Below are positions 9,559-18,914 of a DNA stretch of 64,000 bases, piece by piece. This DNA is from Bacteroidota bacterium (GTDB lineage: Bacteria > Bacteroidota > Bacteroidia > Bacteroidales > Dysgonomonadaceae), in assembly GCA_023622765.1 (NCBI GenBank), contig JAMNYO010000034.1, positions 1-64,000 on the forward strand, given 5' to 3'. A model generated the notes under the pieces. The model made no database searches, was not told the origin of the DNA, and saw nothing but the letters and a program-made list of their open reading frames with translations. The translations under genes and the position numbers were made by a program. Positions within the stretch are counted from its first letter, which is position 1, and each line of letters starts with the position of its first letter.

Positions 9559-11004
9559 CTATTTTTCAGCAACTAAATCACGGATGCTACCATCGGCTTT
9601 TTTCAACTCTATATATGCCTTCATGTAATCGTTCAGCGCGTTGGCATAACTCATCTGTGCCTGAACAAGCGACTGGCTGGCATTTAGAACATCGGACATG
9701 GACGATATGCCGAGTGCAAAATTATTATCGGTAATTTGTAACACCTCTTCCGCTAATTTTTGGTTGTCTCGCTGCAAAGCTATCGTATGACGGGTATCCT
9801 CAAGCTTGATTCGCGCGTTCCTGTAAGCCATGTTCAAGGACTGTTTAAGCATTGCGGCATCTTCTTCCGCCTTCAACAGTTCGACACTGTTCTGTCTGAT
9901 TTTTGATTGGCGGGAAAAACCACTGAAAACGGGTATTCTCAGGCTTAATCCAATCACAGAGGTCGGATACCAATAATTGGTCTCCCCCCTGAAAAATTGG
10001 TCGCTTACCCCGTTGTATTGATAATTAAACATTAACGACAAGGTGGGAAGGTTTTCGTAAAGTGCCGATTTTCGCTGTAACCTGACCATTTCCTGCTTTT
10101 TCATAACCAACAAATAGGGCGTTTGCGCTTCCACGAAGAAAGGTCGTAGAGTTGCCATTTCTACCCTTTGTTCTAGGAGACTCAGATTAATCGGTTCGAT
10201 TCTCATCAACTGGTTAATATCCAGACCCATCTGGAACTTCAATAAATTCTTCTGCACCTCTGCCACATTTTCTATCGCTGTTTTTTGTGTCGTGAGGTTT
10301 ACAAAATTCACTTTCAGCCGATCTACATCCACCTTTTTCACCAAGCCGTTAGCATAGTTTGCTTCTATGGTTTCCTGCATCCTGTCCATCAACTCGATGC
10401 TTTTCTCCATCTGCTTGACGGCGTATTCCGTGCTTTGGATGGCATAAAAAAGAGTGGCCGTCTGAGCGATTACATCCTCTTCGCTTGACTCAGCTCCCAA
10501 CGCCGCCATATTTTCAGCAGTTTTGGCAATCTCGAGAGCATTAAACAGCGAAAAATTAACTATTTGCTGGTTGAGGGCCACGCCAGCATTGGCGTTGTAA
10601 GCCATACCCATTTCAATGGTCATGTATTTGGATGCATCCGGATCTTGGGCATCAGGGGGCAACATGCTGTTAATGAAATTGGGCATAATGAATTTCGCCT
10701 TTTTCAGGTTGTTGTTCAGGTTGGCCGAACTGCTCACTTGAGGTAGTAAAGCCCCCAACACCTCTTTTCGGGCGTAGGCTGCTTTTTCTCGGTCATATCG
10801 CGTCTTTTTTAGATTCTGGTTGTTTTTAACGGCGTACTCAATACAGTGTTGTAAAGAGTATACCTCTTGTGCAAGTAGGTTCGACAAAGCGAGGAAAATG
10901 CAACAGCCCACACATGTGGCTTTGATAATCAGCGTTCTCCTGCACAACCCCAACAATTTTCGAGTTTTCTTCCCGTCTGTAGCTGATTTACATATCGGTT
11001 TCAT
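9559..11004 (-). CDS. TolC-family outer-membrane efflux channel
   Basis: A 481-residue outer-membrane factor forming the exit duct of the efflux complex. A signal peptide (IIKATCVGCCIFLALSNLLAQ) precedes two OEP repeats. The first opens with EVYSLQHCIEYAVKNNQNLK; the second is rich in long helices (KLAEEVLQITDNNFALGISSMSDVLNASQSL). No lipobox Cys is evident at the mature end. The ATG at 11004 is preferred over an upstream TTG at 11025. It is the second gene of the operon, 82 bp after tetR. That gap holds a 43-bp block also found near 38.1 kb. Confidence 0.93.
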   Translation of the reverse strand: MKPICKSATDGKKTRKLLGLCRRTLIIKATCVGCCIFLALSNLLAQEVYSLQHCIEYAVKNNQNLKKTRYDREKAAYARKEVLGALLPQVSSSANLNNNLKKAKFIMPNFINSMLPPDAQDPDASKYMTIEMGMAYNANAGVALNQQIVNFSLFNALEIAKTAENMAALGAESSEEDVIAQTATLFYAIQSTEYAVKQMEKSIELMDRMQETIEANYANGLVKKVDVDRLKVNFVNLTTQKTAIENVAEVQKNLLKFQMGLDINQLMRIEPINLSLLEQRVEMATLRPFFVEAQTPYLLVMKKQEMVRLQRKSALYENLPTLSLMFNYQYNGVSDQFFRGETNYWYPTSVIGLSLRIPVFSGFSRQSKIRQNSVELLKAEEDAAMLKQSLNMAYRNARIKLEDTRHTIALQRDNQKLAEEVLQITDNNFALGISSMSDVLNASQSLVQAQMSYANALNDYMKAYIELKKADGSIRDLVAEK

Positions 11005-11034
11005 GATTAAAACGTTTATTTTCAAGCGAAATAG

Positions 11035-11077
11035 TTTTCAAGGGTGTTTGATGATTATTTTATCATATCGATTTCAT
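11035..11077 (-). repeat. Dispersed leader element (type A), copy before tolC
   Basis: The minus strand of this stretch runs from ATGAAATCGATATGAT to AAACACCCTTGAAAA. It matches 38068-38111 with three substitutions and one indel. It lies in the tetR-tolC intergenic region. Confidence 0.55.
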
Positions 11078-11086
11078 AATGCGATG

Positions 11087-11677
11087 TCATAATAGCTGTT
11101 TCCCTTTTTCCGACAGAAGAGCCCGCAGGTTGTATTCAACGATATCCTCGAAATAGTTTGTTGAAACATACGGGTTGTTGTTGATGAGGCTGTTGATGTA
11201 ATAGCCAAAAATGGAATAGGACAAGTAGCGACTGATAAATTCCACGTCCAAATCCTGACGGTAAACGCCCTCACGGATCCCTTGCCTGAGGTTTGCCTCC
11301 ATTTTGTGTTGAAATGAATCGGAACCGATCAGGTGCTCCGACATGGCTTGATTAGGATTCAGCCGCATCAGGTCGTAAAAGAACAGGGGACTCAACACGG
11401 TGAAAAAATGGTTGAGCAGAGAAAAACCATCGCGTAGGTTATCAATAGCAGAACGATTGGAATCGTCCAATCCATTGATCGTTTCCCGAAAATCCGCTGA
11501 AATGGATTGAATGCACTCTTTTAAAAGTTCATCCTTGGAAGAAAAATGGTTGTACAGTGTCTTTTTCGTGATGCCCATTTTCCCGGCGATCTCCTCTAAA
11601 GAGAGACGCAAACCATCCTGCTTAAGCACTAAAATTGCCTTGTCGATGTATTTTCTTTTACGCTTATTTTCACTCAT
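11087..11677 (-). CDS. TetR/AcrR-family repressor of the efflux operon
   Basis: A 196-residue regulator. Residues 10-56 form the TetR helix-turn-helix (AGKMGITKKTLYNHFSSKDELLKE), and the remainder is an all-helical ligand-binding and dimerisation domain without recognisable family motifs. It is the first gene of the TetR-TolC-MFP-RND operon, an order common in Bacteroidales. It probably represses its own promoter until an efflux substrate binds. A TATTTTTG -7 box at 11722-11715 and an imperfect inverted repeat (TCAGT ... ACTGA) lie just upstream. Confidence 0.93.
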   Translation of the reverse strand: MSENKRKRKYIDKAILVLKQDGLRLSLEEIAGKMGITKKTLYNHFSSKDELLKECIQSISADFRETINGLDDSNRSAIDNLRDGFSLLNHFFTVLSPLFFYDLMRLNPNQAMSEHLIGSDSFQHKMEANLRQGIREGVYRQDLDVEFISRYLSYSIFGYYINSLINNNPYVSTNYFEDIVEYNLRALLSEKGKQLL

Positions 11678-11687
11678 ATTGTCGTAT

Positions 11688-11722
11688 CAGTAATATTTGG
11701 ATGAAAAACTGACACAAAAATA
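11688..11722 (-). promoter_or_regulatory. Promoter and candidate TetR operator of the efflux operon
   Basis: On the minus strand TATTTTTG at 11722-11715 fits TAnnTTTG. It is followed by an inverted repeat with arms TCAGT and ACTGA around the likely transcription start. A repressor bound there would block the promoter. The arms are short, so the operator call is tentative. Confidence 0.45.
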
Positions 11723-11920
11723 CACCATCTATATTATAAAAGTGTAATGTGTGTAAATATTTAACCTTATTTAATTATCGTGTGGCTTAATGTAGGGATG
11801 TATTTATTAAAGGGGGGTCATGCTATGACAATAGCCAAAATAGGCAAAGAAACCCGACAAGGCAGTTGTTGGGGCTATCTTGCAAAGAGATTAGCATTAA
11901 GGTTAATCGTGTCTCCCTTT

Positions 11921-12256
11921 TTACTTCTTCAGGAACTCGGTGAGTATAAAGATGGTTTGGCCGTCTACCCTACCTTGCACGTGCGTTGGATCTTCTTCCG
12001 AAAGACGGATGCCTCGAACTCGCGTACCTCGTTTTATCACCATGGAGGAGCCTTTCACTTTAAGGTCTTTGATAACGGTCACGTCGTCACCGTCAAAAAG
12101 CTCGTTCCCATTGCTATCCACTACCTTCCCCGACTCGTTGGCCGCCTCCATATCCTCCTGCGTCCACGCGTGAAAACACTCCGTGCAGTGAAACAGGGAG
12201 CCATCAAAGTAGGTGACGCTGCTTTGGCATTTAATGCAATTGGGTGTTTGTGCCAT
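11921..12256 (-). CDS. yjdM: YjdM/PhnA-family zinc-ribbon protein
   Basis: A 111-residue cytoplasmic protein with an N-terminal zinc ribbon (CIKC at 8-11 and CTEC at 24-27) and a C-terminal SH3-like PhnA domain (DGDDVTVIKDLKVKGSSMVI). The family was once called PhnA for alkylphosphonate use, but no phosphonate genes lie nearby and its role remains unclear. It begins 20 bp after the acyl-CoA ligase stop on the same strand, so it is probably co-transcribed with the ligase and the cupin regulator. Confidence 0.9.
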   Translation of the reverse strand: MAQTPNCIKCQSSVTYFDGSLFHCTECFHAWTQEDMEAANESGKVVDSNGNELFDGDDVTVIKDLKVKGSSMVIKRGTRVRGIRLSEEDPTHVQGRVDGQTIFILTEFLKK

Positions 12257-12276
12257 GTTTCTTGTTTTTTATTTGG

Positions 12277-13944
12277 TTATATAATCTTGATTCCTCGTGC
12301 TTCGCACAGCTCCAGGGCCATCTCCCGAAGGCGGAACTTCTGTATCTTGCCGCTGCCAGTCATCGGGAACTCGTCCACGAAAAAGACGTAGCGCGGTATC
12401 TTGTACTTGGCGATCTTCCCCTTGCAGTAGTCGCGCACGTCCTCGGTTTCATACTCGTAACCCTCCTTTAGGATGATAAAGGCGCCCACGTCCTCCCCGT
12501 ACCGTTCCGAAGCCACGGCCACCACCTGCACGTCTTGTACTCCCGGCATACGGTAGAGGAAGTCTTCCACCTCCTTGGGCGATATATTCTCACCTCCCCT
12601 AATGATCATATCCTTGATGCGCCCGGTGATACGGTAGTTGCCGTTCTCATCTTTCATCCCCAGGTCGCCCGAGTGCAGGAAACCGTTCTTATCAATCACT
12701 TGGGCAGTAGCCTCGGGGTTCTTGTAATAGCCTTTCATCACGTTGTAACCACGGCAACACATCTCGCCCTCTACGCCCACGGGGCACTCCTTCCCGGTCT
12801 CGGGGTCGAGTACCTTCACTTCGGTGAACTCGTACGCCCGTCCCACGGTAGCACACCGCACCTCGAACGGGTCATCCACCCTACTCTGCGTCATCCCGGG
12901 CGCAGTCTCGGTGAGCCCGTAGACGCTAGTCAGGTCCATGTACATCTTCTCGTTCACCTCCTTCATCAGCTCCTCGGGACATAGGGCACCGGCCATGATA
13001 CCCGTCCGTAACGAACTCACATCAAACAACTTGAACATCGGGTGGTTCAACTGGGAGATAAACATCGTGGGCACACCGTGCAACACAGTGCATCGTTCCT
13101 TATGGACAGAGGCCAGCGTCACCAGCGGATCGAACCGCTCTACCATCACCTGCGTGCTCCCGTGCGTTAGGCAGCACATGGTGGCCAGCACCACCCCGAA
13201 GCAGTGAAACAAGGGAACGCAGATGCAACACTTGTCATCCGACGTGAACTTCATATGCACCCCCGTAAGGAAGCCGTTGTTCACGATATTGTAATGGGTG
13301 AGCATCACCCCTTTGGGGAAGCCGGTCGTACCGGAAGTGTACTGCATGTTCACCACGTCGTGGCATCTGGAAAACGCACGCAGACGGTCGAACTCATCGT
13401 CAGGCACGTTACCCCCCAACAGCAGCAACTCAGCCGTGTTGTACATACCGCGGTACTTCTCTTGCCCAATGTAGACCACGTTCTTGAGTTCGGGGAATCG
13501 CTCCGAATGAAACGTTCCCCGCCGGGTAGTTTTCAACTCGGGAATAAGCCCGTAAATGATGTCGGTATAATTGCTTCCCGCCGCACCGTCCGTCATGCAG
13601 AGCGTGTGCATATCCGAATCCTTCATTAGGAAGGCGATCTCCTCCGACTGGTAGTTGGTATTCACCGTGACCGCCACGGCACCTATCTTGGCCGTCGCGT
13701 AGAGGAAGGTGAGCCAGTCGGGCACGTTCTGCGCCCAGATGCCCACGTTGCTGCCACGGGTCACCCCTATCGCGATAAGCCCCTTGGCCATGTTGTCGAC
13801 CCGCTTGTTAAAGGTGTCCCACGTGAAGCGCAGATCACGATCGGAGTAAACGATATACTCCTTATCCGGCGTTTTTTCCGCCCAGTACTCCAGCCAATCG
13901 CCCACGGTCTTTTCAGAAAGGCTTAAGCTGCTTATGTTGCTCAT
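12277..13944 (-). CDS. AMP-forming acyl-CoA synthetase
   Basis: A 555-residue member of the ANL superfamily that activates a carboxylic acid to an acyl-AMP and then an acyl-CoA. The P-loop ([20 protein letters not shown]), the A5 motif ([14 protein letters not shown]), the A7 motif ([19 protein letters not shown]) and the C-terminal catalytic Lys region ([15 protein letters not shown]) are all present. It resembles FadD/medium-chain ligases. The preceding gene encodes a helix-turn-helix/cupin protein, a pairing common for acyl-CoA ligases in Bacteroidales. The regulator may therefore sense the acid or its CoA ester (inference). Chain-length preference cannot be read from sequence. Confidence 0.92.
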   Translation of the reverse strand: MSNISSLSLSEKTVGDWLEYWAEKTPDKEYIVYSDRDLRFTWDTFNKRVDNMAKGLIAIGVTRGSNVGIWAQNVPDWLTFLYATAKIGAVAVTVNTNYQSEEIAFLMKDSDMHTLCMTDGAAGSNYTDIIYGLIPELKTTRRGTFHSERFPELKNVVYIGQEKYRGMYNTAELLLLGGNVPDDEFDRLRAFSRCHDVVNMQYTSGTTGFPKGVMLTHYNIVNNGFLTGVHMKFTSDDKCCICVPLFHCFGVVLATMCCLTHGSTQVMVERFDPLVTLASVHKERCTVLHGVPTMFISQLNHPMFKLFDVSSLRTGIMAGALCPEELMKEVNEKMYMDLTSVYGLTETAPGMTQSRVDDPFEVRCATVGRAYEFTEVKVLDPETGKECPVGVEGEMCCRGYNVMKGYYKNPEATAQVIDKNGFLHSGDLGMKDENGNYRITGRIKDMIIRGGENISPKEVEDFLYRMPGVQDVQVVAVASERYGEDVGAFIILKEGYEYETEDVRDYCKGKIAKYKIPRYVFFVDEFPMTGSGKIQKFRLREMALELCEARGIKII

Positions 13945-13970
13945 ATTCGTTGTCGTTATTGTTGGTAATT

Positions 13971-14534
13971 TTACGCGGGCGCATAGACCACGCCCAAGAT
14001 GGTAGCCGTGGAGTTATCCCCGGCGGTCACCAGGTGATCCACGATAGAGTCGTAATAGATGCTATCGCCCGGGTGCAACTCGTAGGTCTCTTTTCCGTAG
14101 TAGACCACGAGGGTACCCTCCAAGACGTATAAAAACTCCTCCCCCTCGTGCGAGGAGAAACTTTTCTCGCCGTTAATGGGCCGAATCTCAATCAGGAAGG
14201 GCTCCATGTTCCTACCAGCCTTCTTGGCCGCCAGCGAAGCGAAGTCCATGTGGGAATGGTCATCGGTCAAGTGGCTCGTGAAGGTGACGGTGGGGAAGTT
14301 CTCAGTGTGTCGCGTAACAACCGGCCCCATCGCCTCGGTATCATCAAGAAAGGTGCCGGGACGTACTCCCAGCGCTCGGGCTATCTTGATGATCGACGCG
14401 AGCGAAGGTATCCGCTCCTCTTCCAGTATCCGTTTCACCTGGGGTACCGTCAATCCGCTACCCTCGGCCAACTCTTCTGCCGAAATCTTTTTAGCGGCGC
14501 ATAAATTTTTAATCTTTTCTGTAACAGCTGCCAT
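13971..14534 (-). CDS. XRE-family regulator with C-terminal cupin domain
   Basis: A 187-residue DNA-binding protein. Residues 5-60 are an XRE helix-turn-helix ([26 protein letters not shown] is split by the recognition helix), and residues 110-185 are a cupin_2 barrel with the motif [14 protein letters not shown] followed by [11 protein letters not shown]. Members of this architecture sense small metabolites through the cupin pocket. It lies 26 bp before the acyl-CoA ligase gene and is probably its regulator. The upstream TPR gene ends 42 bp away on the same strand. Confidence 0.92.
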   Translation of the reverse strand: MAAVTEKIKNLCAAKKISAEELAEGSGLTVPQVKRILEEERIPSLASIIKIARALGVRPGTFLDDTEAMGPVVTRHTENFPTVTFTSHLTDDHSHMDFASLAAKKAGRNMEPFLIEIRPINGEKSFSSHEGEEFLYVLEGTLVVYYGKETYELHPGDSIYYDSIVDHLVTAGDNSTATILGVVYAPA

Positions 14535-14576
14535 CTTATAAAATTAAGTTTAAGACACGAAAATAGAAAAAATATA

Positions 14577-16007
14577 TCAATACTTGATGTTTTTAAATAG
14601 CACCCGGTTTTCGCGGGCCTCGTTCAACCGGACTAGGATTTTCTCGCGGCTATAGTCAGAAAACTCGTCAACATCGTTTCCCATGATCAGGCTCAGCAAG
14701 GTGCGAAGCTCCTTGTCGGAGAACTGATTCATGATCTCATCAAACGGCTCTTTCGATCCAATCTCGAAACGAATGAAGGCCAGCCTCGATTTCGCGGTGG
14801 GGTAGCTGGGTTCAAGCTCGAGGAGCTCCTCAAGGTACTGGGCTGCCTGCTCGAATTTCCCCTGAACCACGCTAACGTTCGCCAGCCGATCAAGTACATC
14901 CTCGTTCCCCTCCGAAACGAGCGCCGCCTTAATGTACGCACCCTCGGCACGGGGGTAATCCTTCTGGTGAAAAGCCAATTCCGCCTCCAGCATGAAATAG
15001 TCGAAGGTTTCCCGTTCCTCTTCGGGCACCTGATATAACAGCTCGTTGGCCTTTTCATAATCGCCGGTATACACGCATATGAAAGCCCGCTTGATCACGA
15101 TCCCCTTGCTCCCAAACAGCGCCTCTTTCCTATCGATCAGCCGTACCAGCTCATCATACCGCTCCAAGGTCGCATAGGACTCGAAAAGAGAATCGTACAC
15201 CGCCTCGTCGTCAGGGGAGCGTTGCAAGCACTCCTCGAAGAGGGCAATGGATTCATCCACGTTATCATTCAGGAACAGCGACAAAGCCTTCATTTTCAGT
15301 ACGCTTACATCCTCCTCGTTGATGGTGATCGCGAAATCAAACGCATCGATCGCCTTATCGTGCTGCTCGTTCATAGAGAAGAGCTTACCAATATTCACCC
15401 ATCCCTCGAAGGAGTATGGGTCAATATCCAGAAGTTGGTTGTTGTAAATAATGGCCTTTTCGTAATCACCTTTCATCTCATACGCGTAAGCAAGATCCAC
15501 GATGGTATCGATGTTGGTATGGTTGATGCTCATGCTCTCTTCGAGCAGCTGTATACCACGATCAAACTGGTCCACATCATTCAGCAAGTACCCCACCTCG
15601 GTGATGAAGTAGTAGTAATCACTCGATGTCATGTTTCTGCCCAGCACATTGTTGATCAACTCGTTTGCCTCACCGTCATAGCCAAGGGAAAGCAGCGACT
15701 CGATCTTCAGCAACAGGAAGTCCACATCTTCATCATCCGAAATCCACTGCATGTACTCGAGGGCCTCCTCGTACATCTCGGAAAAGACTAAGAGCTTCAC
15801 CTTCATCAACATTAACTCGTGACTGCCAGGATGCATCTTCAGCCCCTCTTCGACGAGCCGTTCCGCCTCTTCGCTGTCACCCTCCGAATTGTAGTAGTCG
15901 GCCAGCAACGCGAACTCATCGGCATCGAAATACATCGCTTTACCAAGCACGCGCGCCTGCTCGTACTTTTCCACCAATGATTGAATATCCAGCTCGCTAT
16001 CTTCCAT
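14577..16007 (-). CDS. Tetratricopeptide-repeat protein (cytoplasmic)
   Basis: A 476-residue, strongly acidic protein made almost entirely of TPR-like helical pairs (for example ALEYMQWISDDEDVDFLLLK, EGWVNIGKLFSMNEQHDKAI, AYEMKGDYEKAIIYNNQLLD). It has no signal peptide or membrane segment. The role is unknown; TPR arrays normally hold partner proteins. It sits 85 bp downstream of glnS on the same strand. Confidence 0.85.
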   Translation of the reverse strand: MEDSELDIQSLVEKYEQARVLGKAMYFDADEFALLADYYNSEGDSEEAERLVEEGLKMHPGSHELMLMKVKLLVFSEMYEEALEYMQWISDDEDVDFLLLKIESLLSLGYDGEANELINNVLGRNMTSSDYYYFITEVGYLLNDVDQFDRGIQLLEESMSINHTNIDTIVDLAYAYEMKGDYEKAIIYNNQLLDIDPYSFEGWVNIGKLFSMNEQHDKAIDAFDFAITINEEDVSVLKMKALSLFLNDNVDESIALFEECLQRSPDDEAVYDSLFESYATLERYDELVRLIDRKEALFGSKGIVIKRAFICVYTGDYEKANELLYQVPEEERETFDYFMLEAELAFHQKDYPRAEGAYIKAALVSEGNEDVLDRLANVSVVQGKFEQAAQYLEELLELEPSYPTAKSRLAFIRFEIGSKEPFDEIMNQFSDKELRTLLSLIMGNDVDEFSDYSREKILVRLNEARENRVLFKNIKY

Positions 16008-16092
16008 TTAAACGCTCCTTCGCTCTATTACCATTCCCAGAAAGGTCTTTGACCTTGCCAGCAGACCATCTACCGTTAAAGCCTTACCAACC

Positions 16093-17787
16093 CTACTTTG
16101 CTCCTCCCTTCCAAGAGTCCCTAAGGGCAACCGTCCGGTTAAAGACCAGCGCCCCGCTTGTTGAATCGGGGTCCACGTTGAAGTACCCGATTCGTTGGAA
16201 CTGGAAGTTCTCAAGTGGTTTCACGTCAGCAAGGTACTCCTCTACCTTGCACCCTTTTCGTACCACGAGCGATTCAGGGTTGATTAAATCTTTAAACTCC
16301 TTATCCTTTTCCGCCAATGGATCCTCCACCATGAAAAGGCGATCGTACAGCCGCACCTCTGCATCGAGGCTATATGGCACGGAGACCCAGTGGATGGTAC
16401 CCCTCACCCTTCGGTTCGCCTCAGGCATACCGCTCTTGGTTATCGGGTCGTATTCGGCATACACTTCTACCACGTTCCCCTCGTTATCCTTCTTGCACCC
16501 GGTACATCTCACGATGTAACCGTTCTTAAGTCGCACCTCGTTGCCCGGCGTCAAACGGAAATATTTCTTGGGCGCGTCTTCCATGAAGTCGTCCCGCTCG
16601 ATCCACAGCTCGCGGCTAAACTTCACCATTCGGCTGCCCATGCTCTCGTCCTCCGGGTTGTTAATCGCCTCCATCTCCTCCACCTGCCCCTCGGGGTAGT
16701 TCGTGAGGATCAACTTCACGGGATCAATCACCCCTGAAACCCTGGCCACCCGTGCATTCAGGTCCTCCCTCACCGCGAATTCCAACAGGGAGACATCGTT
16801 CATCCCGTCGTACTTGGTGTAGCCTATCTTGTCGATAAAGCTACGGATTGCCTCCGGCGTGTAGCCCCTACGGCGCATCCCCGCGAGTGTCGGCATCCTC
16901 GGGTCGTCCCACCCGGAAACCAGCCCATCTTGCACCAGTTCCAGCAGTCGGCGCTTGCTCATCACCGTGTAGGTTAGGTTAAGGCGGTTAAACTCCGTCT
17001 GCCTCGGGCGGTAATTACTGTCCGCCAACTGGTCGATAAACCAGTCGTACAACGGCCGGTGCACCTCGAACTCAAGCGTGCAGAGCGAGTGCGTCACCCC
17101 CTCGAAGTAGTCGCACTGCCCATGTGCGAAGTCGTACATCGGGTAGGCCTTCCACTTCGTTCCCGTTCTGTGGTGCGGTATATGAATGACCCGGTAGATG
17201 ATCGGGTCCCGCATGTGCATATTGGGCGAGGCCATATCGATCTTGGCCCGAAGAACCATCTGCCCCTCGGGTATCTCTCCGCTATTCATCTTGTGGAACA
17301 ACTCCATCGACTCCTCAACGGGACGATTCCTATAGGGGCTTTCCGTTCCTGGAACGGTCGGTGTCCCTTTTTGGCGGGCTATCTCCTCGGACGACTGCTC
17401 ATCGACGTACGCTTTGCCCTCCCTGATCAGTTTCTCCGCGAAATCCCACAGCTGTTGGAAGTAGTCGGAGGCGTAATAGACGCTATCCCAATGAAAACCT
17501 AGCCACTCGATATCCTCCATGATGGAGTCGACATACTCCACCTCCTCTTTCACGGGGTTGGTATCGTCGAAACGGAGGTTGCACGTGCCGCCATATTTTT
17601 CAGCGATACCGAAGTCGATGCAGATCGCCTTGGCGTGCCCAATGTGCAGGTAGCCGTTTGGCTCCGGAGGGAACCGGGTCTGCACACGTCCATCGTTCCT
17701 TCCCACCTTCAGGTCGTTCTCCACTATCTGCTCTATGAAATTCAAGCTCTTCTTGGTCTCTTCCATTGTAGGATTTTCAGTTGTCAT
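16093..17787 (-). CDS. glnS: Glutaminyl-tRNA synthetase
   Basis: A 564-residue class I aminoacyl-tRNA synthetase charging tRNA-Gln. The HIGH motif (PPEPNGYLHIGHAKA) and the KMSKS equivalent (VMSKRR) are present, as are the C-terminal anticodon-binding beta-barrels. I set the start at the ATG at 17787 (MTTENPTMEET). A longer reading to 17865 would overlap the end of tsaD and adds residues without family support. It follows tsaD by 22 bp on the same strand. Confidence 0.96.
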   Translation of the reverse strand: MTTENPTMEETKKSLNFIEQIVENDLKVGRNDGRVQTRFPPEPNGYLHIGHAKAICIDFGIAEKYGGTCNLRFDDTNPVKEEVEYVDSIMEDIEWLGFHWDSVYYASDYFQQLWDFAEKLIREGKAYVDEQSSEEIARQKGTPTVPGTESPYRNRPVEESMELFHKMNSGEIPEGQMVLRAKIDMASPNMHMRDPIIYRVIHIPHHRTGTKWKAYPMYDFAHGQCDYFEGVTHSLCTLEFEVHRPLYDWFIDQLADSNYRPRQTEFNRLNLTYTVMSKRRLLELVQDGLVSGWDDPRMPTLAGMRRRGYTPEAIRSFIDKIGYTKYDGMNDVSLLEFAVREDLNARVARVSGVIDPVKLILTNYPEGQVEEMEAINNPEDESMGSRMVKFSRELWIERDDFMEDAPKKYFRLTPGNEVRLKNGYIVRCTGCKKDNEGNVVEVYAEYDPITKSGMPEANRRVRGTIHWVSVPYSLDAEVRLYDRLFMVEDPLAEKDKEFKDLINPESLVVRKGCKVEEYLADVKPLENFQFQRIGYFNVDPDSTSGALVFNRTVALRDSWKGGAK

Positions 17788-17809
17788 ATTGTTATTATTC
17801 GTTAGTTCC

Positions 17810-18829
17810 TTATTGCATGGAGACCCGTGCGAACGGCACGACGTCCGGTTCGCAAAACAGGCCATTCAGGTACTTGTAATACCCGGTTATCGCCACCATC
17901 GCCGCGTTATCGGTCGTGTACGCGAACTTGGGGATATGTATCTTCCAACCACGCATTGGAGCACACGCCTCCAACGCGTTTCGCAGTCCCGAGTTGGCTG
18001 AAACACCACCGGCCAGTGCCACCTCATTTACGCCAAGCTCCTTCGCGGCAAGGCAAAGCTTATCCATTAAAATATCGACGATCGTCTGCTGCAGCGAAGC
18101 ACAGAGGTCCCTCTTATGCTTATCGATAAAACCCGGATCCTCTTTCAACTCGTCGCGCAGGAAGTACAGGAACGACGTTTTCAGCCCGCTAAAGCTGTAG
18201 TCATACCCGTCGATCCTCGGCTTACTGAAAGTGAAACGCCCCGGGTCGCCCAATTTCGCCAGGTGATCCACCTCAGGGCCACCGGGGTAGCCGAGACCCA
18301 TCACCTTCCCGCATTTGTCGAATGCTTCTCCAGCCGCGTCATCGATGGTCTGACCGATGATCTCCATATCGCTTGTAGACTTCACTAAAATGATCTGCGA
18401 GTTCCCTCCCGATACCAACAGGCAAAGGAAAGGGAAATCGGGTTGATTCCTATCGTTTTCATCCTCCTTGATAAAATGAGCCAGCACGTGCGCCTGCAGG
18501 TGGTTCACCTCGATGAGCGGGATACCAAGCGCGGAAGCGAACCCCTTCGCGAAAGAGGTACCCACCAGCAACGAGCCCAACAGCCCCGGCCCCCGGGTGA
18601 ATGCCACGGCCGACACCCCTTCCTTGGATATACCCGCTTGCTTGAGCGCGTCATGCACCACGGGCACGATGTTCTGCTGGTGCGCACGCGACGCCAGTTC
18701 CGGCACCACGCCCCCGTACCGCTCGTGCACCGCCTGCCCGGCGATCACGTTCGATAGGATAACGCCGTCCCTCACTACCGCTGCCGACGTGTCGTCGCAC
18801 GAGGATTCGATTCCTAAAATCGTTACCAT
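17810..18829 (-). CDS. tsaD: tRNA threonylcarbamoyladenosine transferase TsaD
   Basis: A 339-residue ASKHA-fold enzyme that transfers the threonylcarbamoyl group to A37 of ANN-decoding tRNAs, working with TsaB and TsaE. The start MVTILGIESSCDDTSAAVV, the metal-binding HLQAH motif (EVNHLQAHVLAHF) and the GGVSANSGLR segment are diagnostic. The ATG at 18829 is preferred to a TTG at 18853, which would overlap the -7 box (TATCTTTG, 18858-18851). The pairing with glnS places two translation genes in one short operon. Confidence 0.96.
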   Translation of the reverse strand: MVTILGIESSCDDTSAAVVRDGVILSNVIAGQAVHERYGGVVPELASRAHQQNIVPVVHDALKQAGISKEGVSAVAFTRGPGLLGSLLVGTSFAKGFASALGIPLIEVNHLQAHVLAHFIKEDENDRNQPDFPFLCLLVSGGNSQIILVKSTSDMEIIGQTIDDAAGEAFDKCGKVMGLGYPGGPEVDHLAKLGDPGRFTFSKPRIDGYDYSFSGLKTSFLYFLRDELKEDPGFIDKHKRDLCASLQQTIVDILMDKLCLAAKELGVNEVALAGGVSANSGLRNALEACAPMRGWKIHIPKFAYTTDNAAMVAITGYYKYLNGLFCEPDVVPFARVSMQ

Positions 18830-18850
18830 CAAGCCATCGGATTTAGGAGA

Positions 18851-18858
18851 CAAAGATA
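18851..18858 (-). promoter_or_regulatory. -7 box for tsaD-glnS
   Basis: TATCTTTG on the minus strand matches TAnnTTTG and lies about 20 nt before the chosen tsaD start, giving a short leader. Confidence 0.5.
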
Positions 18859-18914
18859 CTACAAAAAAGCGTGTGATTTCACCAAGTTCTAGCGATTACC
18901 GGATTTTATCGAAC

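Noticed and set aside
17788-17865. 26 extra N-terminal residues on GlnRS
   Set aside because: They would be read from the antisense-free overlap with the end of tsaD and have no family support. The ATG at 17787 fits.
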